A stretch of 41,038 bases of DNA from Azospirillum isscasi (GCF_030849505.1 NZ_JAUJFI010000035.1:1-41038), one strand, 5' to 3'. Positions 18,087 to 26,960 are shown, numbered from the stretch's first letter. Translations and numbers: made by a program. The notes: a model not told the origin generated them from the letters alone.

Positions 18087-19501
18087 GCCCGGTCCGCTGG
18101 CAGGCGGAAGCCGGGGAGGCGGAAAACGGGCAGGCGGCGCGGGGCGAGCGGGGTTCCGGCGTCGCCGCCGCTGCCGATCCACACGCGCAGCGCCTTGGTC
18201 GCCCCGATCCACAGCAGGATGGGCAGCAGCGAGAAGAAGCCGAACTTGACGATGGTGATGTTGCCGTCGCGGTACCATTGCAGCGACAGCGGGATGAAGG
18301 CGCAATAGAACAGCACCGCGTAGCGGTTGGTGAAGCCCGATTCCCAGAACCAGCGGTGCAGCCGGCCCAGGATCAGCCCCACCACCACCATGGTGACGAT
18401 CACCCCGATCCACCCCGCGCTCATCCAGCCGTCGCCGGCCAGCGAGGTGGTCAGGTTGGAGAAATTGCCGAAATCGTGCAGCGACACCCATTTGACCGGC
18501 GCGCCGATGGGCTTGTCCGGCCACAGCATGCGCGGGATCGGCTCGGTGAAGAGCTGCAGATACTGGGTGAACCAGGTGTAGGTCCCCGACTGCTGCGGCA
18601 CCGCCCACAGGATGAAGGCCAGGAAGTCGAAGTTGGCGATGTCCTGGTTCGACACGCTCTCCACGAAGGAGCCCTGGCCGCCCTGGAAGATGCCGAACAG
18701 CTTGGCCGGGCTCTCGGTGCCGGCCAGCACGCCGCGCAGGAAGTCGCGGTTGTTGCCCAGCGTGTGGAACAGCAGAAGCACCGGCAGGCCGATGGCGAGC
18801 TGCCACCAGCGGAACCACTTCGTGCGGGTGTGGTAGAGCACCAGCAGCACCATGCCCAGCACGCCCATGATGATCGCCCAGCGCCCCCAGCCCAGATAGG
18901 CGCGGTAGCTGACAAAGGCGATGAAGGGGATGAAGGACAGCGGGTGGAACCGGCTGACCCAGATGATGCCCAGCGTCAGCGGCAGGCCCATCGAATGGGC
19001 CTCGGCGATGTAGCCGGTGGTGTTGACGTAGACCGGCTGGCCGGTCAGCGGATCGCGCTCCATCTGCACGTCGCCGGTGCCGGTGAAGTCGGCCCCGTCC
19101 TGCCGCAGGATGGCGGAGTAGATGGCCAGCGGCCCCAGCGCCGCCACCGTCAGGGCGAAGGCGGTGATGTCCAGCCGGTCGAAGGTGAAGGCGGGCGCCC
19201 GGCTGAAATCCGGCCTCACCCGCCCGGCCCAGCCGCAGGCGACGGAGAAGGCGACCAGGGCGACCGAACTGACCGTCAGCGACTTCACGAACTCCGCCGC
19301 GCTCGGCCAGTAGCCCATGAACAGCCACGCGTTGTCGATCCCGAAGCCGTGGACCAGAAGCGGGCGGATCACGAAGACCAGGGTGTGGAAGATCAGATAG
19401 TAGGTCAGCGGGTGGAACATCGACGCGGTGCCGGTGCTCAGGAACACCACGGCGACCAGGGCCACCACCAGCACCTGTGCGATCAACGCCGTTTCGATCA
19501 T
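18083..19501 (-). CDS. Wzy-like O-antigen/EPS repeat-unit polymerase
   Basis: A 472-residue integral membrane protein with about 11-12 hydrophobic segments and a large extracytoplasmic loop around residues 270-345. The segments EPIPRMLWPDKPIGAP and SLAGDGWMSAGWIGV in that region are characteristic of oligosaccharide repeat-unit polymerases. It would join lipid-linked repeat units at the periplasmic face in a Wzx/Wzy pathway, consistent with the flippase and Wzz/BY-kinase in the same locus. The ATG at 19501 has GGAG about seven bases upstream. It is the first gene of a four-gene, fully overlapping operon. Polymerase sequences diverge strongly, so the exact linkage is unknown; a WaaL-type ligase is the main alternative. 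Confidence 0.8.
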   Translation of the reverse strand: MIETALIAQVLVVALVAVVFLSTGTASMFHPLTYYLIFHTLVFVIRPLLVHGFGIDNAWLFMGYWPSAAEFVKSLTVSSVALVAFSVACGWAGRVRPDFSRAPAFTFDRLDITAFALTVAALGPLAIYSAILRQDGADFTGTGDVQMERDPLTGQPVYVNTTGYIAEAHSMGLPLTLGIIWVSRFHPLSFIPFIAFVSYRAYLGWGRWAIIMGVLGMVLLVLYHTRTKWFRWWQLAIGLPVLLLFHTLGNNRDFLRGVLAGTESPAKLFGIFQGGQGSFVESVSNQDIANFDFLAFILWAVPQQSGTYTWFTQYLQLFTEPIPRMLWPDKPIGAPVKWVSLHDFGNFSNLTTSLAGDGWMSAGWIGVIVTMVVVGLILGRLHRWFWESGFTNRYAVLFYCAFIPLSLQWYRDGNITIVKFGFFSLLPILLWIGATKALRVWIGSGGDAGTPLAPRRLPVFRLPGFRLPADRA

Positions 19502-19541
19502 GCCGGGCTCCGCCTTCCTCGTGAACGCGCGTCGCCGCCGG

Positions 19542-19584
19542 CCACGGCCCGTGGTGACGGCCTGTGGGGCGGTGTTCTCACACC
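19542..19584. promoter_or_regulatory. Two small palindromes in a divergent intergenic region
   Basis: The 248-bp gap between the polymerase gene (-) and the beta-helix gene (+) must hold both promoters. CCACGG-C-CCGTGG (19542-19554) and GGTGT-TCTC-ACACC (19571-19584) are the only clear dyads. No convincing -35/-10 pair or sigma-54 site was found on either strand, so an operator role is only a possibility. Confidence 0.25.
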
Positions 19585-19749
19585 GGAAGCAACGCCGCCG
19601 GCACCGGTCGGGTCCCCCCGTCCGGGAACGCAGAGGGTGGAGGCCGCCCGGTCAGGGCTATCCGCGCCGCGCCTTCGGGGCACCCCGTCCGCGCTTTTGC
19701 TTCATCCGTCCCTCGCCGCCAGTTTCGCTGGGTGCGGAACGGAGGTGAC

Positions 19750-21702
19750 ATGACGCGCCGGATTCCTGGAGTCTTCGCGGGCGGGCTGCTGTGGCTGGTC
19801 CTGTTCCTGGCCGGTCCCAATCCGTCCTTCGGGGCGGAGCCGGCGATCCATGTCTCCCCCCAGGGCGACGACCGCTGGTCCGGGCGGGCCGCCGCTTCCA
19901 CCCCGGACGGGCGGGACGGCCCCGTCGCCACGCTGGCCCGCGCGGTGGAGGAGGCGCGCAAGCGCGGCCTGCACCTGATCCTGCTGCGCGGCGGCACCCA
20001 CCGGCTGACCGGGACGGTGACCCTGGGGCCGGAGGATTCCGGGCTGCGCATCGCCGCCTTTCCGGGGGAAACCCCGGTGCTGTCGGGTGGGGAGGTGGTG
20101 ACGGGCTTCACGGCGGAGCGGGATGGTACCGTCTCCGCCCCGCTGGCGCGGGAACCGGGGCTGGACGTGACCGCCGCGGGGGAGCGGCTGCGCGCCGCGC
20201 AGAGCGGCGCCTTCGATCCCGCCGACCCGATCCGCAGCGGCTGGTTCATCGCCCAGCAGACCAAGGGCGGCGGCGACAAGCGGCAGTTCCGCTTCCCGCC
20301 CGGCACGGTCCAGGCGGCCTGGGCGGTTCCCGGCGTGCGCGTCCAGGCGCTCGACCGCGAGCGGCAGGCCGATGACATCCGCGGCATCGAGCGCATCGAC
20401 CGGAACGGCACGCTGGTGCTCGACCGCGACGGCTGGTACCCGTTCCGCGACGGCAGCACCTTCCGCCTGCTCGGCCATCCCGACTTTCTGAAATTCCCCG
20501 GCCAGTTCGCCTGGAGCGCCAAGGACCGGCGCCTGCTGATCCGCCCCCAGGATCCGGCGGCTTTCGCCCGCGACGGCGAGGCGGTGGTGGCCCGCACCGC
20601 ACCGCTGATCCAGGCCGAGAAGGCGGCCGCCATCACCCTCGACGGGCTGTCCTTCTCCGACGTGCCCTACGGCGGGGCCGCGGTGAGGCTGGCGGGCGGC
20701 ACCGGGCACCGCGTCCTGAACAACCGCTTTTCCGCCGTCGGCACGGGCGTGCTGCTGGCGGGCGCGTCGGACAGCGAGGTGCGCGGCAACAGCCTGGAGC
20801 ATCTGGGGCGCAGCGGGATCGAACTCACCCCCGGCAGCGCCGGCAACCGCGTCGTCGCCAACACCATCCGCCATGTCGGCGAGGTGAACCTCTACAGCGC
20901 CGGCATCATGACGGCGGGGGTGACCCGGACCCTGATCGCCCACAACGACATCCGGCACGCCGCCCGTTACGGCATCTCCATGAAGAACTGGAACCCGGAG
21001 ACGAAGAACACCGACAACGTGATCGAGTACAACCGCATCCGCGACGTCGGGCGGGAGACCGCCGACCTCGGCGCCATCGAGACGCTGGGGCGCAGCGACA
21101 TCGACACCAGGCTGGTGATCCGTTTCAACGACATCCGGGGCACCGGCGGGCTCGCCACCGACCCGGCGGGGCGCTGGCTGACGCGCTACAAGGGCTTCGG
21201 CATCTACCTGGACGACCTGACCAACGGGGTGCGGGTGGAGGGCAATTTCCTGGAGGACACCGGCTGGGCCTCGGTCTTCATCCACGGCGGCGACGGCAAC
21301 CGGGTGGAGAACAACATCGCCATCCTGACCGACGAACGCGACCGCTTCCTGCGCTTCGAATGGGTGCCGAAGGCGGGAACCGCGGGCTTCCTGCACGACA
21401 ACGAGGCCAGCCGCAACCTCATCCACGCCCGGGTGCCGGTGGAGCAGCTGGTGACGGCGCTGACCGGCGGCGAATACCGGCTGGAGAACAACATCTTCGA
21501 CCGCCCGGGCCGCGGCCTGCGCGCGCCGGGGGCGGCCATGGACCGGACACAGGCCCGCTCCGTCCAGGCGGGCAGCCTGCCCGACCCCTATTTCATGAAC
21601 CCGGCGAAGAACGATTACCGCCTGCGCCCGAACTCCCCAGCCTTCAAGATCGGCTTCCAGGAGCTTCCCTGGTCGCGCATCGGTCCGGAAGGGGCGCGTT
21701 GA
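19750..21702 (+). CDS. Secreted right-handed parallel beta-helix protein
   Basis: A 650-residue exported protein. A signal peptide is evident (MTRRIPG, a hydrophobic run at 8-21, likely cleavage after SFGA at 29). The mature start HVSPQGDDRWSGRAA and PVATLARAVEEARKRG is typical of proteins with a pectate-lyase-like beta-helix. From about 310 to 560 there is a series of Asn-rich coils, such as VLNNRFSAVGTGVLL, EVRGNSLEHLGRSGIEL, RVVANTIRHVG and VIEYNRIRDVG, matching PbH1 repeats. Periplasmic or outer-surface polysaccharide lyase, hydrolase or epimerase activity is plausible from the locus, but no catalytic site could be assigned. GGAGGTG lies directly before the ATG at 19750. It is the only + strand gene in the middle of the locus. 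Confidence 0.82.
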   Translation: MTRRIPGVFAGGLLWLVLFLAGPNPSFGAEPAIHVSPQGDDRWSGRAAASTPDGRDGPVATLARAVEEARKRGLHLILLRGGTHRLTGTVTLGPEDSGLRIAAFPGETPVLSGGEVVTGFTAERDGTVSAPLAREPGLDVTAAGERLRAAQSGAFDPADPIRSGWFIAQQTKGGGDKRQFRFPPGTVQAAWAVPGVRVQALDRERQADDIRGIERIDRNGTLVLDRDGWYPFRDGSTFRLLGHPDFLKFPGQFAWSAKDRRLLIRPQDPAAFARDGEAVVARTAPLIQAEKAAAITLDGLSFSDVPYGGAAVRLAGGTGHRVLNNRFSAVGTGVLLAGASDSEVRGNSLEHLGRSGIELTPGSAGNRVVANTIRHVGEVNLYSAGIMTAGVTRTLIAHNDIRHAARYGISMKNWNPETKNTDNVIEYNRIRDVGRETADLGAIETLGRSDIDTRLVIRFNDIRGTGGLATDPAGRWLTRYKGFGIYLDDLTNGVRVEGNFLEDTGWASVFIHGGDGNRVENNIAILTDERDRFLRFEWVPKAGTAGFLHDNEASRNLIHARVPVEQLVTALTGGEYRLENNIFDRPGRGLRAPGAAMDRTQARSVQAGSLPDPYFMNPAKNDYRLRPNSPAFKIGFQELPWSRIGPEGAR

Positions 21703-21714
21703 GCCTGGAGTGGC

Positions 21715-22095
21715 TTACTTGCTCCGGATTTCCTGGAGCAGGACGCCGAGCATCTGCTTCAACTCCAGGTGGTTGTCGTTGTGGACCTTGTTCGACGCGG
21801 CCAGCGAGTCTTCGAGCGTGTCGAACCGCTGGTCCATCGTATCGAGTCGCCGATCGATGCCATCGAGTCGCCGGTCAATGCCTTCGAGTCGCCGGTCAAC
21901 GCCTTCGAACCGTTGATCGATGGCCTCAAAGCGCTGGTCCACCCTCTCGAAGCGCTGATCCACCCTCTCGAAGCCCTGCACCATGTCGGTGCGCAGGGAC
22001 TTCACCTCGGTTTCGAGCGCGGTCAGGCGGCGGTCGATGTGGTGGCCGAGATGGTCGATGGCCTCGTTGAACTTGTCTTGCGTCACATAGGCCAT
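21715..22095 (-). CDS. Coiled-coil heptad-repeat protein
   Basis: A 126-residue product starting MAYVTQDKFNEAIDHLGHHID. It is dominated by a continuous heptad pattern, for example RFERVDQRFEAIDQRFEGVD and RRLEGIDRRLDGIDRRLD, which should form a long parallel coiled coil. The C-terminus (NKVHNDNHLELKQMLGVLLQ) is also helical. No membrane segment, signal peptide or catalytic motif. The frame is open back to 22278 (187 aa), but the extra N-terminal residues are Pro/Ala-rich and unlike a conserved domain; the ATG at 22095 has only a weak AGGA upstream. The gene lies 267 bp downstream of the last GT4 gene. A structural or scaffolding role is possible, with no direct evidence. Confidence 0.6.
   Translation of the reverse strand: MAYVTQDKFNEAIDHLGHHIDRRLTALETEVKSLRTDMVQGFERVDQRFERVDQRFEAIDQRFEGVDRRLEGIDRRLDGIDRRLDTMDQRFDTLEDSLAASNKVHNDNHLELKQMLGVLLQEIRSK
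21821..21988. repeat. Eight 21-bp tandem units encoding heptads
   Basis: On the + strand eight consecutive 21-bp units begin with TCGAA, TCGAG or TCAAA and fill 21821-21988 exactly. Units 3 and 4 (21863-21883, 21884-21904) differ at one base and units 6 and 7 (21926-21946, 21947-21967) at two, indicating recent duplication or conversion. Each unit equals seven codons of the - strand coiled-coil gene, so gain or loss of units keeps the frame. Confidence 0.85.
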
Positions 22096-22362
22096 GCGAG
22101 TCGTCCGTTCCTGCGCGGAAGCCGGCGTGGTGGCGCGCCCAGCCGTCTCAGGGTGAACCGCTTTCGCGTTCCTGTCGATGGATTCTTCCGGCTGGGCCGC
22201 CTTGGCCGGGGCGAACCGAATGGGAGGGGGTTTGCCGGCGGGGTGCATGGGGGTCGGTTGGAACGCGGATGTATGCATCGATGATGCCGCATTCCGGCAC
22301 GCCGGTCCAGCCGGTGCTTCCGAAAAGGCGATCGGAAATGAAAATTTTCCACCGATGAGAGC

Positions 22363-23511
22363 TTACCCCATCGCGCGCTTCGGGCGGACGGCGGTGCCGG
22401 CGGATTCGGGCAGCGGGCCGGCGATGCGGTCCAGCAGCGCGTCGAGCCCGGTGTGCCCGGCTTCAAAAGCGGCGCGGGCGCGGGCGTGGGCCTGCTCGGA
22501 GGCGAGCGCCAGCGCGTCGCGGTCTTCGGCCCACAGGCGCAGCGCCGGCATCACCGCCTGGACGAAATCGCGCTCCTGCGCGACGAGGCCGGGGCGGGGG
22601 ATGTCGCTGCCGATGCAGCCGCGGTCATAGGCCAGCACCGGCACGCCCGCCGCCATGGCCTCGAACAGGACCAGCGGCTGCGCCTCGTTGCGGTAGCGGG
22701 TGGGGAAGACGAACACGTCGATGTCGCGGTAGAAGGCGGCCTTGGCGTCGTCGTCCACCGGGCCGCGGTACTCCACATCGCCGTCGAAGGCGACCAGCCC
22801 CGCCGCGACCAGCGCGTTGTCCATGCGCCCCAGACCCGGCCCGGCCAGCACCAGCTTGACGTCCACCTCCTCCGCCTTCAGGGCGCGCAGCAGGGTGAAC
22901 AGCGTGTCCAGCCCCTTGTCGGTGCACAGGTTGGACAGGTGGCCGATGCGCAGCGGGCCGGTCTTCCCGTGGCGCGGGCGCGGCACGGGCGGGGTGAAGA
23001 TGGCGTTGGAGACGCTCATCGCCGTCCGCGCCGCGGGATAGAGCGCCTGGAACCGCGCCTGCATGGCGGGGCAGAGCAGCACATGCATGCAATCCGCCCC
23101 GGCCACGCGGGTCAGCAGGCTCATCCGCCATGTGGGCCGGGAGATCGTGGCGAAGGAATGGTGGTGCAGCGTGCGTTCATAGCCGAACAGCCGCGCCGTG
23201 CCGGCCAGCGCCGCCGTGTAGACGATTCCCAGCCCCGAATCCACCGGCATGTAGAAGCGCCGTCCGGGGATCGTCGCCCCGGCCGCCAGCCGCAGCCCCG
23301 CAAGCAGCACGCGCATCGCCTTGGCGGCGTGATAGCGCAGGCCGCCGCCGTTCCAGCCCGGCGACAGGTCCGCGACCTCCACGCTGGCCTCCATGGGGCC
23401 GCGGGCGCGCAGGCGGTCCAGCACCAGGGCGGTGACCCGGCTCATCCCGTCGGTGGGCGGGGGAAGGCGGCCCGAGACGACGACGTGGGGGGTGTTGGGG
23501 CGGTCGGTCAT
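22363..23511 (-). CDS. GT4-family glycosyltransferase
   Basis: A 382-residue GT-B glycosyltransferase. The N-terminal domain has the glycine-rich start VVVSGRLPPPTDGMSRVT. The C-terminal Rossmann domain has RIGHLSNLCTDKGLDTL and the donor-binding block FPTRYRNEAQPLVLFEAMAAG with the E-x7-E spacing expected for retaining GT4 enzymes. It adds a sugar to the growing lipid-linked unit; donor and acceptor are not identifiable. Its ATG overlaps the previous stop (ATGA at 23510-23513), so it is coupled to the two GT4 genes upstream. The following 267 bp up to 22096 hold no gene that I can support. Confidence 0.9.
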   Translation of the reverse strand: MTDRPNTPHVVVSGRLPPPTDGMSRVTALVLDRLRARGPMEASVEVADLSPGWNGGGLRYHAAKAMRVLLAGLRLAAGATIPGRRFYMPVDSGLGIVYTAALAGTARLFGYERTLHHHSFATISRPTWRMSLLTRVAGADCMHVLLCPAMQARFQALYPAARTAMSVSNAIFTPPVPRPRHGKTGPLRIGHLSNLCTDKGLDTLFTLLRALKAEEVDVKLVLAGPGLGRMDNALVAAGLVAFDGDVEYRGPVDDDAKAAFYRDIDVFVFPTRYRNEAQPLVLFEAMAAGVPVLAYDRGCIGSDIPRPGLVAQERDFVQAVMPALRLWAEDRDALALASEQAHARARAAFEAGHTGLDALLDRIAGPLPESAGTAVRPKRAMG

Positions 23512-24704
23512 CAGGCTTCGCTTTCACGGGCACCCTCTCGGGCGCTGTCTTGAGCGGTCGGGGACGGGAGGGCGCCCAGGGCGTGCAGGGTCCTTTCCAC
23601 GGATTCCGCGAAGAAGCCGGCGTCGGCCAGCGCCTGGAAGGGCCGCCCGTTGAGGCTGAGGCGGCGCCATTCCCCCTCGTCCGACGCGACGGACAGCATG
23701 TGGCGGGCCAGCCCCTCCGGGTTGTCGGGCTCGACGATGTGCCCGTTCAGCCCGCTGCGGATCAGCACGTCGCGGGCGCCGCACTGGTCGGACAGGATGG
23801 TCGGAACGCCCATCGCCAGCGCCTCGTTCACCACCAGCCCGAACTGCTCCTCCAGCGAGGGCAGCAGCAGGCACAGGGTGGAGCCCAGCGTCTGTGCGAT
23901 CGCCTTCTCCTGAAGGAAGCCGCGGAAAAGGATGTGCCCCTCCAGCCCGCGCTTCGCGACCTCCGCCCGCAGATCGGCCTCCAGCGGGCCGGAACCGCAG
24001 AGGTGCAGGGGCCGCGCCCCATCTCCGGCCAGCCGGCGGTACAGGTCGTAGGCCTCCACCGCGCGGAACAGGTTCTTCTTCGGCACGAAGCGGGCGATGA
24101 TGGTGAAGTGCCGCTCGGCGAAGGGCACGCCGTCCGGGGCCGGCGTCATGCCGGACAGGCGGCGCACCCGCTCCAGCGACAGGGTGTCGTAGCCGATGAA
24201 CAGCCGGTCCTTGGGCAGCCCCAGGAAGCGGTAGTAATCGACGGTGCGGTGGCTGCCTCCGATGGCCGCCTGATAGGGCTTGTAGAGCAGGGACTTCAGC
24301 GCCTCCCGCCAGAGGACGCGCGGTTTGTCGTCGAATTTCGAGGCGTTCATGTTGACGACGCGCCGGCCCGTCAGCCGCATCGTCACCGCCAGGGCGAAGA
24401 CGTCCGGCTCCTCGTAATGGCACAGGAAGACGTGGCTGGCCCGCGCCTTCCGGCATTCGCGCAACAGCGCGCGGTAGACCCGGAAGGCCGGGACGTCGGC
24501 CTTGGAGCGTCCGGGGAACAGCGTGACCTTGCGGAAGCATTTCCCCTCCCCGGTGGAGTCCCAGGCGTAGGTGTGGGACTTCGACCCGACCTCCAGCCCG
24601 ACCACGTCGTAGAGATGGCCGAGCCGCCGGCCCACCGCCTCCAGCCGGTCCATGTGGTAGGGGCCGAACATCTCCCAGGAAAAGACCAGGGCGGGCTTCG
24701 TCAT
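23511..24704 (-). CDS. GT4-family glycosyltransferase
   Basis: A 397-residue GT-B enzyme. Its N-terminus MTKPALVFSWEMFGPYHMDR is followed by an acceptor domain. The C-terminal domain contains IIARFVPKKNLFRAVEA, LHLCGSGPLEADLR and the donor motif SLEEQFGLVVNEALAMGVP (E-x7-E). It ends in an acidic, Ser/Arg-rich tail. Overlaps at both ends (ATGA with the genes at 24701 and 23511) show that the three GT4 genes form a translationally coupled unit. No membrane segment is seen, so it presumably acts at the cytoplasmic face of the inner membrane. Sugar specificity is unknown. Confidence 0.9.
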   Translation of the reverse strand: MTKPALVFSWEMFGPYHMDRLEAVGRRLGHLYDVVGLEVGSKSHTYAWDSTGEGKCFRKVTLFPGRSKADVPAFRVYRALLRECRKARASHVFLCHYEEPDVFALAVTMRLTGRRVVNMNASKFDDKPRVLWREALKSLLYKPYQAAIGGSHRTVDYYRFLGLPKDRLFIGYDTLSLERVRRLSGMTPAPDGVPFAERHFTIIARFVPKKNLFRAVEAYDLYRRLAGDGARPLHLCGSGPLEADLRAEVAKRGLEGHILFRGFLQEKAIAQTLGSTLCLLLPSLEEQFGLVVNEALAMGVPTILSDQCGARDVLIRSGLNGHIVEPDNPEGLARHMLSVASDEGEWRRLSLNGRPFQALADAGFFAESVERTLHALGALPSPTAQDSAREGARESEA

Positions 24705-25972
24705 GCGGGGTCGTCTCCCAGAAGCAGCGCGGCGTAGCGCGCCAGGACGGCGCTGCGGCTGGCGTTGCCCTCCACCCAGGCGCGGCCCCGGCGGCCCATG
24801 GCGGCGCGCCGGGCGGGGTCGTCCAGCAGTTCGGCCACCGCCTTCGCCATGGCTTCCGGCGCGTCGGGCGGGGTGCGCAGGAAGGCGTCGATCTCCGTCC
24901 CCAGCCGGTCGAGCGCCGACCCCGGCAGGCAGGTGCAGACGAAGGGCCGCCCGGCGGACAGGATGGTCACCGCCTTGCCCGGCATGGCGAAGGCCGCCCC
25001 CTCCGGACGCTGCGGCACCAGATGCACGTCCCCCTCCGCCAGCCCCTCGGCGAGCCGGTCGGACGGGATCAGTGGAGCGAACTCCACGTTGGACAGCGCC
25101 ATGGCCTGTGCCTGGGCCTTCAACTCCTCCTCCAGTCCGCCCTGGCCGCGCAGCAGGACGCGGGCGTCGGGGCGCAGGGCGTGGAGGTGGCGGGCCATCT
25201 CCAGCACTTGGTCCAGCCCCTGCTTGCGGGCGAAGGCGCCGCTGTAGAGCACGGTCGGCGGCTGGCCATCGGGCCGGGGCAGGGGGCGGATGGCGTCGGC
25301 GTCCACATGGGGCGGGATCACCGTGACGGGCCGCCGCACGCCGAGGTTGCGCAGCACGTCGGCCATCGCCTCCGACAGCACGACGATGCCGTCGGCGCGG
25401 TTCAGCGCGGTGCGCTCCACCGCCTGGATGGCCTTCAGCGCGGCCCCGCCGCCCATGCCCAGCGCGCCGGCGAGGCCCGACTGGATGTCGTGCACGATGG
25501 CGATGTGCCGCCCGCCCGGCGCCCGGAAGCGGTCGGCGACGGCGACGCTGAAGATGGAGGGGCAGAGCGACAGCACCGCCTTGTGCCGCCCGACCCGCCC
25601 GCGGGCGCGGGCGGCCAGGAAGCCGGCGTGCAGCACCCCTTCGTGGATCAGCCGGGCCTTCATGCCGCCGCCCTTCGGCGGGATGGTGAACAGACGCTCG
25701 ATGCGGACGCCGTTGACGGTGCGGCGGTCCTCCCGCCCGTCGGCGTAGCCGTCGTAGATCCGCTGGCCCGGATAGTTGGGGCGCGCGGTCAGCACGGTCA
25801 TGTCCGTTCCCGCCGCGGCGAAGGCGGTGGCGAGGTCGGTCATCATCGGCGCGCTGCCGGCGGGTTCCGGCCAGTAGCTCATCGCCACCAGCAGGACCGC
25901 GGGGGGCAGGGCGGCGCGCGGCGCCGGCCCATCGGTGACCGGTGCGCGCAGGGCGGTGGAATCATCGGGCAT
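24701..25972 (-). CDS. GT4-family glycosyltransferase, WcaI-like
   Basis: A 423-residue GT-B enzyme resembling the WcaI (colanic-acid fucosyltransferase) group. The N-terminal motif VAMSYWPEPAGSAPMMTDLA and TVLTARPNYPGQRIYDGY are typical of that group, followed by VVLSEAMADVLRNLGV and the donor-side stretch PQRPEGAAFAMPGKAVTIL. The first 23 residues are Ala/Pro-rich and non-conserved. GGAG lies nine bases before the ATG at 25972, and the gene starts six bases after fcl. That adjacency makes GDP-L-fucose a reasonable donor candidate, but this is inference from context and family resemblance. Confidence 0.88.
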   Translation of the reverse strand: MPDDSTALRAPVTDGPAPRAALPPAVLLVAMSYWPEPAGSAPMMTDLATAFAAAGTDMTVLTARPNYPGQRIYDGYADGREDRRTVNGVRIERLFTIPPKGGGMKARLIHEGVLHAGFLAARARGRVGRHKAVLSLCPSIFSVAVADRFRAPGGRHIAIVHDIQSGLAGALGMGGGAALKAIQAVERTALNRADGIVVLSEAMADVLRNLGVRRPVTVIPPHVDADAIRPLPRPDGQPPTVLYSGAFARKQGLDQVLEMARHLHALRPDARVLLRGQGGLEEELKAQAQAMALSNVEFAPLIPSDRLAEGLAEGDVHLVPQRPEGAAFAMPGKAVTILSAGRPFVCTCLPGSALDRLGTEIDAFLRTPPDAPEAMAKAVAELLDDPARRAAMGRRGRAWVEGNASRSAVLARYAALLLGDDPA

Positions 25973-25978
25973 CGGCGG

Positions 25979-26947
25979 TCACTCCGCGGCTTCGCTGCCG
26001 GCGGTCCGGGGAACCGGCGGGGCGGCGTTCTCCAGGAACCAGCCGTAGGTGCGGCGCAGCCCCTCCTCCAGCCCGACCTTGGGCCGCCAGCCGGTGGCGG
26101 ACAGACGCGACACGTCCATCAGCTTGCGCGGGTGGCCGTCCGGCTTGCTCAGATCCTGGGTCAGCGCGCCCTCATAGCCGACCACCCCGCGGATCAGCCG
26201 GGCCAGTTCCCCGATGGCGACGTCCTCGCCGGGGCCGACGTTGATGATGTCCTCCCCGTCGTAGGTTTCCATCAGGTGCAGGCAGGCGTCGGCCATGTCG
26301 TCGACATAGAGGAACTCGCGCCGCGGCGTGCCGGTGCCCCACAGGGTGACGCTGGGCGCCCGCTCCATCTTCGCGTCGTGAAAGCGGCGGATCATGCCGG
26401 GGATGGCGTGGGAGCCCTCCGGGTCGAAATGGTCGCCGGGGCCGTAGAGGTTGGACGGCATGGCGCAGATGGCGTTGAAGCCGTACTGCCGCCGGTAGGC
26501 TTGGCACAGGGTGATGCCGGCGATCTTGGCGATGGCGTAGGGCTTGTTGGTCGGCTCCGGCGGGCCGGTCAGCAGCGCTTCCTCCTTCAGCGGCTGCTCC
26601 GCGAACTTCGGGTAGAGGCAGGAGGAGCCGAGGAACAGCAGCTTCCGCACCCCCGCCCTCCAGGCGGCGTCGATGACGTTGGTCTGGATCAGCAGGTTGT
26701 CGCGGATGAAATCGCCGCCGAACCGGTCGTTCGCCAGGATGCCGCCGACCTTGGCCGCGGCCAGCAGCACATGGTCGATCTTCTCCCGGTCGAAGAAGGC
26801 GCGCACCGCCGCCTGGTCGGTCAGGTCCAGCTCGTCGCGCCCGCGCAGCACGAGGTCGGTGAAGCCGTCCTCCACCAGGCGGCGGACGATGGCCGAACCG
26901 ACGAGGCCGCGGTGTCCTGCGACGAAGATGCGGCTGTTTCGTTCCAT
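25979..26947 (-). CDS. fcl: GDP-L-fucose synthase
   Basis: NADPH-dependent epimerase/reductase that turns GDP-4-keto-6-deoxy-D-mannose into GDP-L-fucose. The 322-residue SDR protein has the cofactor loop GHRGLVG (11-17). The catalytic residues S108, Y137 and K141 lie in LGSSCLYP and KPYAIAK, and the epimerisation pair C110 and H180 corresponds to C109 and H179 of the E. coli enzyme. LLAAAKVGGI and NLYGPGDHFDP are family hallmarks. The partner GDP-mannose 4,6-dehydratase (gmd) is not in the window and must be encoded elsewhere if fucose is made. It lies 13 bp after the epimerase gene and 6 bp before a GT4 gene. Confidence 0.93.
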   Translation of the reverse strand: MERNSRIFVAGHRGLVGSAIVRRLVEDGFTDLVLRGRDELDLTDQAAVRAFFDREKIDHVLLAAAKVGGILANDRFGGDFIRDNLLIQTNVIDAAWRAGVRKLLFLGSSCLYPKFAEQPLKEEALLTGPPEPTNKPYAIAKIAGITLCQAYRRQYGFNAICAMPSNLYGPGDHFDPEGSHAIPGMIRRFHDAKMERAPSVTLWGTGTPRREFLYVDDMADACLHLMETYDGEDIINVGPGEDVAIGELARLIRGVVGYEGALTQDLSKPDGHPRKLMDVSRLSATGWRPKVGLEEGLRRTYGWFLENAAPPVPRTAGSEAAE

Positions 26948-26960
26948 GAGGTTCCGTCCC

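Noticed and set aside
21821..21988. CRISPR-like array
   Set aside because: The 21-bp units are contiguous, have no unique spacers and are coding heptads.
22096..22278. 61-residue N-terminal extension of the coiled-coil protein
   Set aside because: Pro/Ala-rich and low in conserved character, so the ATG at 22095 is preferred, although its ribosome site is weak.
21769..22284. 171-residue + strand frame with a repetitive EALIHPLEAL-like pattern
   Set aside because: The periodicity is the mirror of the 21-bp repeats in the - strand coiled-coil gene, whose heptads make better protein sense.
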